This document shows positions 22,282 to 31,124 of a DNA stretch of 64,000 nt, in pieces. The notes below the pieces were generated by a model, which saw only the letters and a list, made by a program, of their open reading frames with translations, was not told the origin of the DNA and made no database searches. The stretch is from a virus. How positions within the stretch are numbered: position 1 is the first letter of the stretch; each line of letters opens with the position of its first letter. The DNA lies in IMG/VR virus record IMGVR_UViG_3300025401_000022, positions 16,309-80,308 of that record; one strand, written 5' to 3'. A program made the position numbers and the translations under genes.

Positions 22282-25200
22282 ATGGCCGATCAGTCGATAA
22301 CCCAGCTACCCATCGCCACCGCGCTAACCGGTGATGAGCAGGTACCTGTCGTACAACGTGGTGTAACAAAACAGGCGTCTGTTTCACAGATCGCCAACGC
22401 TGCCTCGCCCGGCAAATTAATTACTAATATTATTTACAACCCAACAAACGGTGACCTCGTTATTTATTACAGCGATGGTTCAACTGAGGTTGTTGGTCCG
22501 GTCTCTGGCTCATCTGGTTATAGTGGTTTGTCAGGATACAGTGGTATTTCTGGCTATAGTGGTATTTCTGGCTATAGTGGCATTTCTGGCTATAGCGGTA
22601 AATCTGGCTTTAGTGGTATTTCAGGTTTTAGTGGCTACTCTGGCAGCGGAGTGTCAGGCTATAGCGGAAGCGGTATATCTGGATATAGTGGCTATTCTGG
22701 TATATCTGGATATAGCGGTATCAGCGGATATAGTAGTTTTTCTGGATATAGCGGTGTCAGCGGATATAGTGGGTATTCTGGTATATCTGGTTTGTCCGGA
22801 ATAAGTGGATACAGTGGCACATCTGGTTGGTCCGGAATAAGTGGCTACAGTGGTACATCTGGTTGGTCTGGTACTTCTGGTTATAGCGGGTATAGTGGAT
22901 ATAGCGGCATATCTGGCTGGTCAGGAATTTCTGGTTATAGCGGCTATAGCGGCACATCTGGTTGGTCTGGTTTTAGCGGTTTTAGCGGCTATAGTGGCAT
23001 ATCTGGACAGCAGGGTACCTCAATTAATATTAAAGGTACTGTTGCCACACCAGCAGATTTACCCCCTACAGGTAACCAAGTAAATGACGCATATATTGTT
23101 AGCTCTAATGGTGACTTATATGTTTGGTCTGGAACCTCTTGGAACAACGTAGGAGAGATTGTAGGACCACCAGGAACCTCGGGGTACTCCGGGTATTCTG
23201 GTATTGGAACGTCTGGTTATAGTGGCTATTCTGGCTATTCTGGCGTATCTGGCTGGTCTGGTATTTCAGGCTGGTCTGGATATAGTGGTTATAGTGGTGC
23301 GTCAGGTATATCTGGGTACAGTGGTACATCTGGCTATTCTGGTACCTCTGGCTACTCTGGTACATCTGGTTACTCTGGCTATTCTGGTACGTCTGGATAT
23401 AGCGGTACATCTGGCTATTCTGGCTATTCTGGCGTATCTGGCTGGTCTGGTATTTCAGGCTGGTCTGGATATAGTGGTTATAGTGGTGCGTCAGGTATAT
23501 CTGGGTATAGTAGTTTTTCTGGCTATAGCGGCATATCTGGCTATAGTGGGGCAATTGGCCCTAGTGGTTATTCTGGTGTATCTGGCTACTCTGGTATCTC
23601 CGGTTATTCTGGTGTCTCCGGTTACTCAGGCTACTCTGGTTATTCTGGCATCCAAGCACCTATTGGTGGCACTAACACACAGATTCAGTACAACAATGCT
23701 GGTGTATTAGGCGGTGTTCCATTGCTAACCTACAACGGCACAACACTAGCCATGACTGGCTCAACAATCGACAGCGCCACCATTGGTGGAACTACCCCAG
23801 CCGCTGGTACATTTACTACTTTAGGCTCAACTAGTACAGCTTCATTAGGCACAGCTTCAACTACTTATGTTCAAGTTATTGGTGATGCTTCTTATCCCGG
23901 CATTTACGCTACTGGCGGTACAAATACTCCATTAGTTTTACAACCTTTAGGAACAGGCGCATTACAAGCACAAAAGACTACTTCATCAGCAACAGGCGGT
24001 AACGCTAGGGGTGCTAATGCGGTTGATTGGCAGACTTTAAGAAATATAGCGGCACAAGTAGCAGCACAAACTTCATCTGTAATTGCTGGAGGCCAAAATA
24101 ATGGTGTGAATGGCTCATCGGGAACTGTTTCTGGCGGCTCTGGTAATCAAGTTAGCGGAGCATTTTCAACCATCGCTGGCGGATATTCAAATTCACTATA
24201 TGGACAAACTTCTGTTATTGTTGGTGGACATTTAAATGGCACAACTACTCAAACTGGTTTTTTAAACTTTATTGGTGGTGGTGAATTAAATACAGGTACA
24301 TTGATTGCCGCAGTAACCACTCAAGCTACTTCTACAATTACAAGTGGCTCTACAGCAGTAACATTAAGCGCAACAAATGCCGCAATTAAAGTAGGTCAAT
24401 TAGTAACTGGTACACCAATTCAATCTGGTACTGGTTCTTTACCTTATACTTATGTTGCAGCTATTTCAGGCACATCATTAACATTAAGCCAAAATGCTAC
24501 ATCTTCAACCAACGCTACTTTGTCTTTTTACACTCCTCATGGTGTAGTAGTCGGTGGTGGTAATAACCAAGCAACAGGAGCATATAGCTTTATCGGTGGC
24601 GGTGGTGATGCTGGTACAGCGGCTAATCGAAATGTGGCAAGTGGTGATTATGCTACTGTAGTTGGTGGTAAAGCAAACCAAGCAACAGGTGAGTCAGCGT
24701 TTGTTGGTGGCGGTGGAAGCATTTCTGGAACAGTTTATATTAATACAGCGAGTGGTGCGGCTTCTTCTATTGTTGGAGGATTACAAAATACCGCAAATCA
24801 AATTGGTGCTTTTGTTGGTGGTGGATTTAATAATCTAGCAAATGGCGTATACTCATCCATAATGGGTGGTACTTATGGTTCTGCTAGAAGTATTGTAGGA
24901 AATATGGTTTTCCCAGCTACTCGACAACCTTTCGGAGCTGGCGCATCAGCAGTTGCACAATCTGCTTTACTAGTTCTTGGTCGTCAAACCACAGATGCAA
25001 CAGCCACAGTTCTTTGTTCAGACTCTAATGCCGCATCAGGAACAAACCAAGTAATCCTACCCAACAACTCTGCTTATTACTTTAAAGTCAGAGTTATTGC
25101 TGGTGTAACTGGCGCAGGAAACACAAAGGCTTGGACACTAGAAGGTGCTATTAAGCGTGGTGCTGGTGTAGGTACAACTGCTATAGTCGGTACAGTAACA

Positions 25201-25356
25201 ACGACTGTAGTAGCGGCAGATGTAGGCGCAGCAACTTGGACAGTAACCGCCACAGCAGATACAACTAATGGTGGATTAGCAATAACAGTAACAGGACAGG
25301 CTTCTACAACAATTCGTTGGGTTGCCAAAGCCGAAACCGCAGAGATGACATTCTAA
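22282..25356 (+). CDS. Large fibre with GYSG collagen-like repeats and YadA-like head
   Basis: Of the 1024 residues, about 75-445 are GYSGxSG repeats interrupted near residues 245-295 by a globular insert (GTVATPADLPPTGNQVNDAY). The N-terminus (MADQSITQLPIATALTGDEQ) is a typical fibre attachment segment. Residues about 600-870 contain left-handed beta-roll repeats (VVGGKANQATGESAFVGGGG, SSIVGGLQNTANQIGAFVGG) like YadA-type trimeric adhesin heads. The tip is a beta domain. It is probably a homotrimeric receptor-binding fibre. The GxY collagen triplets lack Pro at X and have Tyr/Ser instead. Confidence 0.75.
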   Translation: MADQSITQLPIATALTGDEQVPVVQRGVTKQASVSQIANAASPGKLITNIIYNPTNGDLVIYYSDGSTEVVGPVSGSSGYSGLSGYSGISGYSGISGYSGISGYSGKSGFSGISGFSGYSGSGVSGYSGSGISGYSGYSGISGYSGISGYSSFSGYSGVSGYSGYSGISGLSGISGYSGTSGWSGISGYSGTSGWSGTSGYSGYSGYSGISGWSGISGYSGYSGTSGWSGFSGFSGYSGISGQQGTSINIKGTVATPADLPPTGNQVNDAYIVSSNGDLYVWSGTSWNNVGEIVGPPGTSGYSGYSGIGTSGYSGYSGYSGVSGWSGISGWSGYSGYSGASGISGYSGTSGYSGTSGYSGTSGYSGYSGTSGYSGTSGYSGYSGVSGWSGISGWSGYSGYSGASGISGYSSFSGYSGISGYSGAIGPSGYSGVSGYSGISGYSGVSGYSGYSGYSGIQAPIGGTNTQIQYNNAGVLGGVPLLTYNGTTLAMTGSTIDSATIGGTTPAAGTFTTLGSTSTASLGTASTTYVQVIGDASYPGIYATGGTNTPLVLQPLGTGALQAQKTTSSATGGNARGANAVDWQTLRNIAAQVAAQTSSVIAGGQNNGVNGSSGTVSGGSGNQVSGAFSTIAGGYSNSLYGQTSVIVGGHLNGTTTQTGFLNFIGGGELNTGTLIAAVTTQATSTITSGSTAVTLSATNAAIKVGQLVTGTPIQSGTGSLPYTYVAAISGTSLTLSQNATSSTNATLSFYTPHGVVVGGGNNQATGAYSFIGGGGDAGTAANRNVASGDYATVVGGKANQATGESAFVGGGGSISGTVYINTASGAASSIVGGLQNTANQIGAFVGGGFNNLANGVYSSIMGGTYGSARSIVGNMVFPATRQPFGAGASAVAQSALLVLGRQTTDATATVLCSDSNAASGTNQVILPNNSAYYFKVRVIAGVTGAGNTKAWTLEGAIKRGAGVGTTAIVGTVTTTVVAADVGAATWTVTATADTTNGGLAITVTGQASTTIRWVAKAETAEMTF

Positions 25357-25368
25357 AAAGGAAAAATC

Positions 25369-25635
25369 ATGGCATTACGTTTATCCGTTTCAACACAATT
25401 TGGCGTACCAGCACCAGAAGCCTACGCCCGCATCACTAACTTCTACGGCACTAAAGACCAATTACAAGTCCAAGTAGCTATTTACTACAACGAAGATGCA
25501 AGACATCAAAATATGAGTACAGTTAAAGAAAATGCTCACTACATTGCTATGGAAGATTTAAAGGGCGATTTAATTCCAGCAATTTATGAAGTATTAAAGA
25601 GTTTTGCTGATTATCAAGGCGCAGTAGACGCTTAA
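25369..25635 (+). CDS. Small fibre-associated protein, 88 aa
   Basis: The product starts MALRLSVSTQFGVPAPEAYA and contains TKDQLQVQVAIYYNEDAR. It has a compact alpha/beta layout. Its position directly after a fibre gene is typical for small conserved tail-region proteins. The function is unknown. AAAGGAAAAATC precedes the ATG. Confidence 0.6.
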   Translation: MALRLSVSTQFGVPAPEAYARITNFYGTKDQLQVQVAIYYNEDARHQNMSTVKENAHYIAMEDLKGDLIPAIYEVLKSFADYQGAVDA

Positions 25636-25659
25636 TTTAGGACAGTTTTTAACTTTTTT

Positions 25660-25670
25660 GCGTATTAGTG
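25660..25670 (+). promoter_or_regulatory. GCGTATTAGTG promoter copy before glycosyltransferases
   Basis: This element variant ends in G and follows a TTTTTTG tract. The predicted start is near 25675, about 68 nt before the glycosyltransferase ATG. A host-like promoter overlaps the leader. Confidence 0.65.
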
Positions 25671-25707
25671 GTAGTAGATTAAGGTTTTTTTTTTGCATAA
25701 GTAGTAT

Positions 25708-25731
25708 TATAATAGAGGTTCGTATGAACCT
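25708..25731 (+). promoter_or_regulatory. Host-like -10 with adjacent operator-like dyad
   Basis: TATAAT (25708-25713) is followed directly by AGGTTC-GTAT-GAACCT (25716-25731), a perfect 6-bp dyad over the expected transcription start. No good -35 is visible (T-run). This could give the glycosyltransferase cassette a separate, repressible promoter. Confidence 0.45.
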
Positions 25732-25742
25732 AATAGGAAACC

Positions 25743-26960
25743 ATGAAATACAGCATAGTAATACCCACATATAACAACTGTGAGAAGTACCTAAAGCCGT
25801 GCATTGACTCAATTATTAAGCACACCGACATGGCCCAAGTAGAGCTGATTATCAGCGCCAACGGGTGTACAGACAACACCAGAGCCTATTTAGACTACTT
25901 AGAGACCGCAGTACCGAACCTGTACGTGGTGTGGAACCAAGAGCCACTGGGGTTTGCCAAGGCTACAAACAAGGGCATCCGTGTGGCTAGGGGCGACAAG
26001 ATTGTCCTGCTAAATAACGACACAGTCGTGCTAGATAGTAGCTGGTTAGAGCGCCTAGATCAGGGCGACATTGGGGCGGTACTGACGCAGCACTCAGACA
26101 TCACCCGCAGCCGTTTTGGCGTGTTCTTCTGCGTGATGATCGACCCGAAGGTGTTTCAGACCATTGGCTTTTTGAACGAAGATTATGCCACTGGGGGCTG
26201 TGAGGACATTGAGTTTTGCCATAAGGCACAGCTGAGTGGCTTTAATGTTGTGGACGTTGGATACAGGGGAGACTTCCCAATCTACCACGCAGCAGAGGGC
26301 ACGATGCACGACCCGCAGCTGGTACAGGACTGGGACAACACGTTCCTACTTAACCAGCTCAAGCTGGCAAAGGAGTACAACCTAGACTGGTACCGCTGGC
26401 GTCTGTCAAACAACTACGAGCGGGCTGTGTTCCTCAAGGACGATCTGGTTTTTCCCCGTGAAAAGCAAAGATACGAATTTGCAGGGAAAAACATACTGCC
26501 AGGCTCTGTGCTCGAGATTGGCTGCTCTACTGGATACGGCTACCAGTTTTTAAACACGCAGGCCTATATGGGGCTGGACTACGACCCCATTATTGTAAAC
26601 GTAGCCAAGGAACAAGAGTGGTCTGATAACGCCACGTTTTACCAAGCCGACATCAACGCCTATGATCTTGGTACGTACACCAACATCATTGCGTTTGAGG
26701 TAGTTGAGCACCTTGACAACGGCTTAGAGGTTGTTGAAAAGCTAAAGCAGCACTGCAAGCGCCTACTAATTACGGTGCCACATAACGAGCCAAAGGGCTT
26801 TTGGGGCGAGCACCACAAGTTGCATGGTTTAACAGAAAAAGATTTTCCTGGATTTACGTTTGCGTACATCAGCCACGACGGAACAATTTCGGACAGAATG
26901 CAGGCAGTAAACGCCGCCAATCCGAGCAACCTGATGATTTGCAGGTGGGACAATGAGTAG
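25743..26960 (+). CDS. Glycosyltransferase family 2 fused to SAM-dependent methyltransferase
   Basis: Residues 1-215 form a GT-A glycosyltransferase: MKYSIVIPTYNNCEKYLKPC, GFAKATNKGIRVARGDKIVL, the acidic motif LLNNDTVV, and GGCEDIEFC as an ED-type motif. Residues about 245-400 form a class I methyltransferase with motif I VLEIGCSTGYGY, GLDYD, and AFEVVEHL. The cytosolic enzyme would add and methylate a sugar, on host surface glycan or on virion protein. Codon use is more GC-rich than in the fibre genes, which suggests transfer. It overlaps the next gene by 8 nt. Confidence 0.85.
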   Translation: MKYSIVIPTYNNCEKYLKPCIDSIIKHTDMAQVELIISANGCTDNTRAYLDYLETAVPNLYVVWNQEPLGFAKATNKGIRVARGDKIVLLNNDTVVLDSSWLERLDQGDIGAVLTQHSDITRSRFGVFFCVMIDPKVFQTIGFLNEDYATGGCEDIEFCHKAQLSGFNVVDVGYRGDFPIYHAAEGTMHDPQLVQDWDNTFLLNQLKLAKEYNLDWYRWRLSNNYERAVFLKDDLVFPREKQRYEFAGKNILPGSVLEIGCSTGYGYQFLNTQAYMGLDYDPIIVNVAKEQEWSDNATFYQADINAYDLGTYTNIIAFEVVEHLDNGLEVVEKLKQHCKRLLITVPHNEPKGFWGEHHKLHGLTEKDFPGFTFAYISHDGTISDRMQAVNAANPSNLMICRWDNE

Positions 26961-27921
26961 TATCCTGTGCTCTGTAGCGACCCGTGGCAGGTACCACACC
27001 ACGCTGCCTCTCGTACTAAACGCCATCATCAACCAGACCAGGCTGCCAGATAAGCTAGTCATCTTCGATGATAATGATAAGCCGCAGGACATGCGGAAAG
27101 AGATGATTTACCAATATTTCTTTGAGATGCTAAAGCACAAAGGTATTGAGTGGGAATGGCGATATGCAACCCGTAGGGGTCAGCATCATATTCATCAAAG
27201 CGCTAACAACGAAGGTTTTGAATGGGTGTGGCGCGTTGATGATGACGCGGTGCCAGAACCTAATGTACTAAAAGAATTGTATAGATTTACTTCCCCCATT
27301 GTTGGAGCAGTTGGCGGTCAAGTGTTAACTCCACCGTATTCGCCAGATACAAATAACATAACTGGCAAAATTGATAACATTGACTCCGAACCAAATGTGC
27401 AATGGGGTAAGTTTAATATAGCAAGAGAAGTTGAACACTTACACTGTACTTTTTTATATCGTGCTGGGGTTGTTGATTATAATCTTGGTCTTTCACGGGT
27501 AGCACATAGGGAAGAAACTTTATTTACCTATGGTCTACATAAAAAAGGCTATATACTTTGGGCAATACCAAACGCAGTAACTTGGCACATGAAGAATCCT
27601 CAAGGTGGGATTCGTAGCGAAACAAAGAAGGAGATGTATGACCATGATGAACAGATTTTTAGAAATATTCTTGGACACCGTGATCGTACCATTGTGGTTC
27701 TCAATTGTGGTCTCGGTGACCATATTGTATTCAGCCGCATACTTCCTTCAATACCTAACGCTGAAGTTTTTAGCTGTTACCCTGAAGTGGTTCCCGGGAA
27801 GTCAATAGCTCAGGCAATACAGTTATTTGGTGACATTGACCATTGGAACGTCTACAAAAAGATGGATCAGTGGAAATGGAAAGATAGTTTAGAAGCTGCG
27901 TATAGAAAGATGTATTTATGA
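26953..27921 (+). CDS. Glycosyltransferase (GT2-like) carrying N-terminal half of a GT9-like domain
   Basis: Residues 1-230 form a GT-A domain: CSVATRGRYHTTLPLVLNAI, the WVWRVDDDAVPEPNVL acidic motif, and ILWAIPNAVTWHM. Residues about 240-322 (RTIVVLNCGLGDHIVFSRIL, then SIAQAIQLFGDIDHWNVY) resemble the N-terminal Rossmann half of heptosyltransferase-type GT9 enzymes. The matching C-terminal half is the next gene. Base composition shifts from GC-rich to AT-rich at about 27200, inside the gene. Confidence 0.7.
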   Translation: MSSILCSVATRGRYHTTLPLVLNAIINQTRLPDKLVIFDDNDKPQDMRKEMIYQYFFEMLKHKGIEWEWRYATRRGQHHIHQSANNEGFEWVWRVDDDAVPEPNVLKELYRFTSPIVGAVGGQVLTPPYSPDTNNITGKIDNIDSEPNVQWGKFNIAREVEHLHCTFLYRAGVVDYNLGLSRVAHREETLFTYGLHKKGYILWAIPNAVTWHMKNPQGGIRSETKKEMYDHDEQIFRNILGHRDRTIVVLNCGLGDHIVFSRILPSIPNAEVFSCYPEVVPGKSIAQAIQLFGDIDHWNVYKKMDQWKWKDSLEAAYRKMYL

Positions 27922-28352
27922 TCATCATATCGCCATACGCACAAAAGCTCAGAACCGGAGCTTTAAACCCAAAAAACTATCCGTATTGGAAAGAGCTCAT
28001 TGAGCAAATCAACGAGCCAATAGTTCAGATTGGAGTTGAGGGTGAAGAGCAATTAGTACCAGACTTTAGAAAGAACCTACCAATTGCATCATTGCGTGAA
28101 CTGTTATGGCAGTGCCGCACTTGGATTGGAATTGATAGTTTCTTTCAACATCTTGCATGGGATGAGGGTGTGCCAGGAATAGTGTTATGGGGTCCGTCTG
28201 ATCCACTAATATTTGGGCATCCAGAAAACATTAATCTACTAAAAGACCGATCACATTTAGTAGCAAACCAGTTTATATGGTGGGAAGCCACCGAACATAG
28301 TAATGATCGCTTTGTAAAACCACAAGAAATATTAGAGTATCTAAAGGAATAA
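27918..28352 (+). CDS. GT9/heptosyltransferase-like C-terminal domain, separate gene
   Basis: The 144-residue product covers only the donor-binding half of a GT9 enzyme: IVQIGVEGEEQLVPDFR, ASLRELLWQCRTWIGIDSFF, QHLAWDEGVPGIVLWGPSDP. It overlaps the previous gene by ATGA, and that gene ends with the corresponding N-terminal half. The two chains probably assemble into one active GT9-like site. Confidence 0.7.
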   Translation: MIIISPYAQKLRTGALNPKNYPYWKELIEQINEPIVQIGVEGEEQLVPDFRKNLPIASLRELLWQCRTWIGIDSFFQHLAWDEGVPGIVLWGPSDPLIFGHPENINLLKDRSHLVANQFIWWEATEHSNDRFVKPQEILEYLKE

Positions 28353-28355
28353 ACC

Positions 28356-29873
28356 ATGGCCCAATCCGGCTACACACCGATTAGTCTTTACTACAGCGCA
28401 ACGTCTGGCGTAGCGCCGACGTCTGGCAATCTTACCAATGGTGAGTTGGCTATTAACATCACCGACGGTAAGTTATACTTTAAAAATACTAGCGGCGCTG
28501 TAACTTTATTGGCTTCTGCCTCTGGTGCTGCAGCTGCGGGTAACCTATCCGGCGGTACATCAGGCCAGATTCCGTACCAAAGTGCGCCGAACACCACTGT
28601 GTTTATGCCTGCACCAGGGACATCCGGTACTTACCTTGGCTACAATGGTAGTGGTTTTTATTGGTCTACAACAACTGGCGCTTCCGGATACAGTGGCTAC
28701 AGTGGCTTTTCCGGCACAAACGGCATAAATGGTACTTCTGGATTTAGTGGTATTTCAGGATATTCTGGCTTTAACGGCTCTGGTGTTTCTGGTTATAGCG
28801 GCTCCGGTATTTCAGGTTTTAGTGGATACTCTGGCATATCTGGCTATAGCGGCTATAGCGGCTCAAACGGTTTATCAGGATTTTCTGGCTTTAGTGGCTA
28901 CAGCGGTTCCGGTATATCTGGCTACAGTGGTTTTAACGGCGCAACAGGTCCAACAGGCAACTCCGGTTACAGCGGCTACTCTGGCTACAGTGGCCAAGAT
29001 GGTATTTCAGGAACAAACGGTCTATCTGGCTACAGTGGTCGTAGTGGTTTTTCTGGCTACAGCGGTTCTGGTATCTCAGGATATAGTGGATACAGCGGTT
29101 TAGGTTTGTCTGGTTATAGTGGTTACTCTGGAGCTACTGCAGCTTCTGGTTATAGTGGCTACAGTGGCACTAATGGCGCGTCTGGTATTTCTGGCTATAG
29201 TGGCGCTAATGGTGCGTCTGGTATTTCTGGCTATAGTGGCACTAACGGTACTTCTGGTATTTCTGGCTATAGTGGATTTAGCGGATATTCCGGTTCTACA
29301 GCATATACCGCAACCAACTTATCCGGTGGTTATGTGAATGCAACAAGCATTACATATTCCACTACTCTTACTGGTGGTACTGGTATTGTTAACTTAGGTT
29401 CTGGTCAGTTTTACAAAGATTCTAGCGGCAACGTATCTATTGGTTCTACATCAACACCTGCAACACTATATGTAAAAGGTGGTAATTCAAACAACCTATC
29501 TATTGACAATGGTGGTCAGCAATATACCACAGTGTCTTTATACAACAACGGCACTGAAAAAGCGCAGATGTATTGGGACCAAACTAATACACTATTTGTA
29601 TTTGGTACTGACGCTGGTGCTCCTGTAGTATTTAAAGCCGCTACCGTTGAACGTATGCGCATTTCTGCAGCTGGTGGTGTATCAATTGGTACAGCAACAG
29701 ATCCGGGCGTTGGTAATTTATTGGTTAACGGCGCATATAAAACAGTTAACTTTTCTATTTTTGAGTCCGGTGGTAAGCTATATTTTGCCTACCAAGGAAA
29801 TAATATAGCTTCATTAGATTCATCAGGTAACTTTACATCATTAGCTTCAGTAATTGGTGGCGGCACACCTTAA
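28356..29873 (+). CDS. Second GYSG-repeat tail fibre
   Basis: The 505-residue product starts MAQSGYTPISLYYSATSGVA, a fibre-attachment segment (LTNGELAINITDGKLYFKNT). Residues about 108-312 are GYSGxxG collagen-like repeats with occasional GTNG and GATGPTG units. The C-terminal 180 residues form a beta domain (SGNVSIGSTSTPATLYVKGG). It shares the repeat type with the 1024-residue fibre but not the head. The two may be alternative or stacked receptor-binding fibres. Confidence 0.75.
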   Translation: MAQSGYTPISLYYSATSGVAPTSGNLTNGELAINITDGKLYFKNTSGAVTLLASASGAAAAGNLSGGTSGQIPYQSAPNTTVFMPAPGTSGTYLGYNGSGFYWSTTTGASGYSGYSGFSGTNGINGTSGFSGISGYSGFNGSGVSGYSGSGISGFSGYSGISGYSGYSGSNGLSGFSGFSGYSGSGISGYSGFNGATGPTGNSGYSGYSGYSGQDGISGTNGLSGYSGRSGFSGYSGSGISGYSGYSGLGLSGYSGYSGATAASGYSGYSGTNGASGISGYSGANGASGISGYSGTNGTSGISGYSGFSGYSGSTAYTATNLSGGYVNATSITYSTTLTGGTGIVNLGSGQFYKDSSGNVSIGSTSTPATLYVKGGNSNNLSIDNGGQQYTTVSLYNNGTEKAQMYWDQTNTLFVFGTDAGAPVVFKAATVERMRISAAGGVSIGTATDPGVGNLLVNGAYKTVNFSIFESGGKLYFAYQGNNIASLDSSGNFTSLASVIGGGTP

Positions 29874-29889
29874 TTTTTAGGAAATATTT

Positions 29890-30534
29890 ATGGCAAATAC
29901 AACAATTAACAGTTCTGGAGTAACCTTTCCAGACGGAACAACTCAAAGCACTTCTGGCGCACCTTTTATTAAAGGTCAAGTTTTTACATCCAATGGAACA
30001 TTTACTATTCCTACTGGAGTTACTGCACTTAAAATTACAGTAGTTGGTGGCGGCGGGGGTAGTGGCGGGGGTGCTAGCACTCCAGGAGGAGGTGGAGGGG
30101 GCGGCGGTGCTGCTGTTGCTTATTTAACTGGTTTAACATCAGGTAATACTTTAGCAGTAACTATTGGTGGCGGTGGCTCTGCTGGTGGAAATGGTAATAA
30201 TGGTAGTGGTGGCGGAAGTTCAACTGTTGCTTCAGGAACACAATCTATTACAACATTAACTGGTAGTGGTGGCGGTGGTGGCGGTGGTTCTAATTCTATT
30301 GGGGTTGGCGGTGGTGGCGGAAGTGGAACTAATGGAACAATAAATGTTGGTGGGGGCGGTGGCAGTTGGAGTGGTGGAAATTCTATATTAGGTGGTGGTG
30401 GTGCATGGGGTGTTAATAATGCAAATGGAAATTCAGGCAAGGCTTATGGCGGTGGCGGTGGTGGTGGTGGTGTTTCTGGATGTGGCAGTAGTGGTGCGGC
30501 TGGTGCTGCTGGTGTTGTAGTGTTTGAATGGTAA
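29890..30534 (+). CDS. Glycine-rich adhesin-like tip protein
   Basis: The 214-residue product has a short fibre-type N-terminus (MANTTINSSGVTFPDGTTQS), a TFTIPTGVTALKITVVGGGG strand pair, and then long Gly runs spaced by Asn/Ser, ending GAAGAAGVVVFEW. Glycine-rich tips with polyglycine helices bind host receptors in some tailed phages. It follows the second fibre gene and probably caps a fibre. Confidence 0.7.
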   Translation: MANTTINSSGVTFPDGTTQSTSGAPFIKGQVFTSNGTFTIPTGVTALKITVVGGGGGSGGGASTPGGGGGGGGAAVAYLTGLTSGNTLAVTIGGGGSAGGNGNNGSGGGSSTVASGTQSITTLTGSGGGGGGGSNSIGVGGGGGSGTNGTINVGGGGGSWSGGNSILGGGGAWGVNNANGNSGKAYGGGGGGGGVSGCGSSGAAGAAGVVVFEW

Positions 30535-30546
30535 TAGGAAAATAAA

Positions 30547-30840
30547 ATGACAACTCAAAACTATTTAGTAGTAGAAAACAATGTAGTCACAAACATTGTT
30601 GTATGGGATGGTAATACACAAGATTGGACACCTCCAGCAGATGCGACAATGCTAATTCAAGACACAACCCCAACAATGGTTTGGAAATTATCTGCTGACA
30701 AATCTACTTTTGTTTTAACAGAACAAATAGGTGCTGGTGCTATTGGATTTACTTGGAATGGTAGTGTATTAACAACTAATGAGCCACAACCAGCACCTCC
30801 AAAAGACCAACCAATAGCTAGTGGAACTACAACTGCATAA
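30547..30840 (+). CDS. Fibre-associated small protein, 97 aa
   Basis: The product starts MTTQNYLVVENNVVTNIVVW and contains DGNTQDWTPPADATMLIQ, a pattern common in small proteins after fibre genes. The C-terminus is Pro-rich. A tail-fibre assembly or virion role is possible. Its stop overlaps the next ATG by one base. Confidence 0.6.
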   Translation: MTTQNYLVVENNVVTNIVVWDGNTQDWTPPADATMLIQDTTPTMVWKLSADKSTFVLTEQIGAGAIGFTWNGSVLTTNEPQPAPPKDQPIASGTTTA

Positions 30841-31121
30841 TGGTTACTCATATAGGAACTGCCCATAGCTTTACTTATGATGGGGCACAATTAAATATTT
30901 ACCATGCAAATAAAGGCGAAGGCTTGCCAAAGCATGAACATATTTATAGTCATGCAACTATGTGCAATAGCGGTTCTTGTTTAGTAAGCCTTGAAGGTCG
31001 TAGCTACACAATCAATAAAAATAGCCAACCTTTAAATCTTCCTGCTGGTGAATGGCACGAAATTGAAGCATTAGAAGATGATACAGTATTTGTAAATGTA
31101 TTTGCAGAAGGAAAGTATTAG
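30840..31121 (+). CDS. Cupin-like small protein
   Basis: The 93-residue product has a cupin layout: GLPKHEHIYSHATMC (metal-ligand-like H-E-H...H), then VSLEGRSYTINKNSQPLNLP and AGEWHEIEALEDDTVF as the second motif. A small beta-barrel, metal-binding or structural protein is inferred. It is translated by TAATG coupling from the gene before. Confidence 0.6.
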   Translation: MVTHIGTAHSFTYDGAQLNIYHANKGEGLPKHEHIYSHATMCNSGSCLVSLEGRSYTINKNSQPLNLPAGEWHEIEALEDDTVFVNVFAEGKY

Positions 31122-31124
31122 GTC

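Noticed and set aside
22451-23710. Long ORFs antisense or shifted to the GYSG repeats
   Set aside because: Periodic repeats keep all frames open. The antisense products are Tyr/Gln/Ser low-complexity shadows.
30120-30440. Proline-rich antisense ORF opposite the glycine-rich adhesin
   Set aside because: Gly codons read in reverse give Pro. It has no ribosome site and no operon context.
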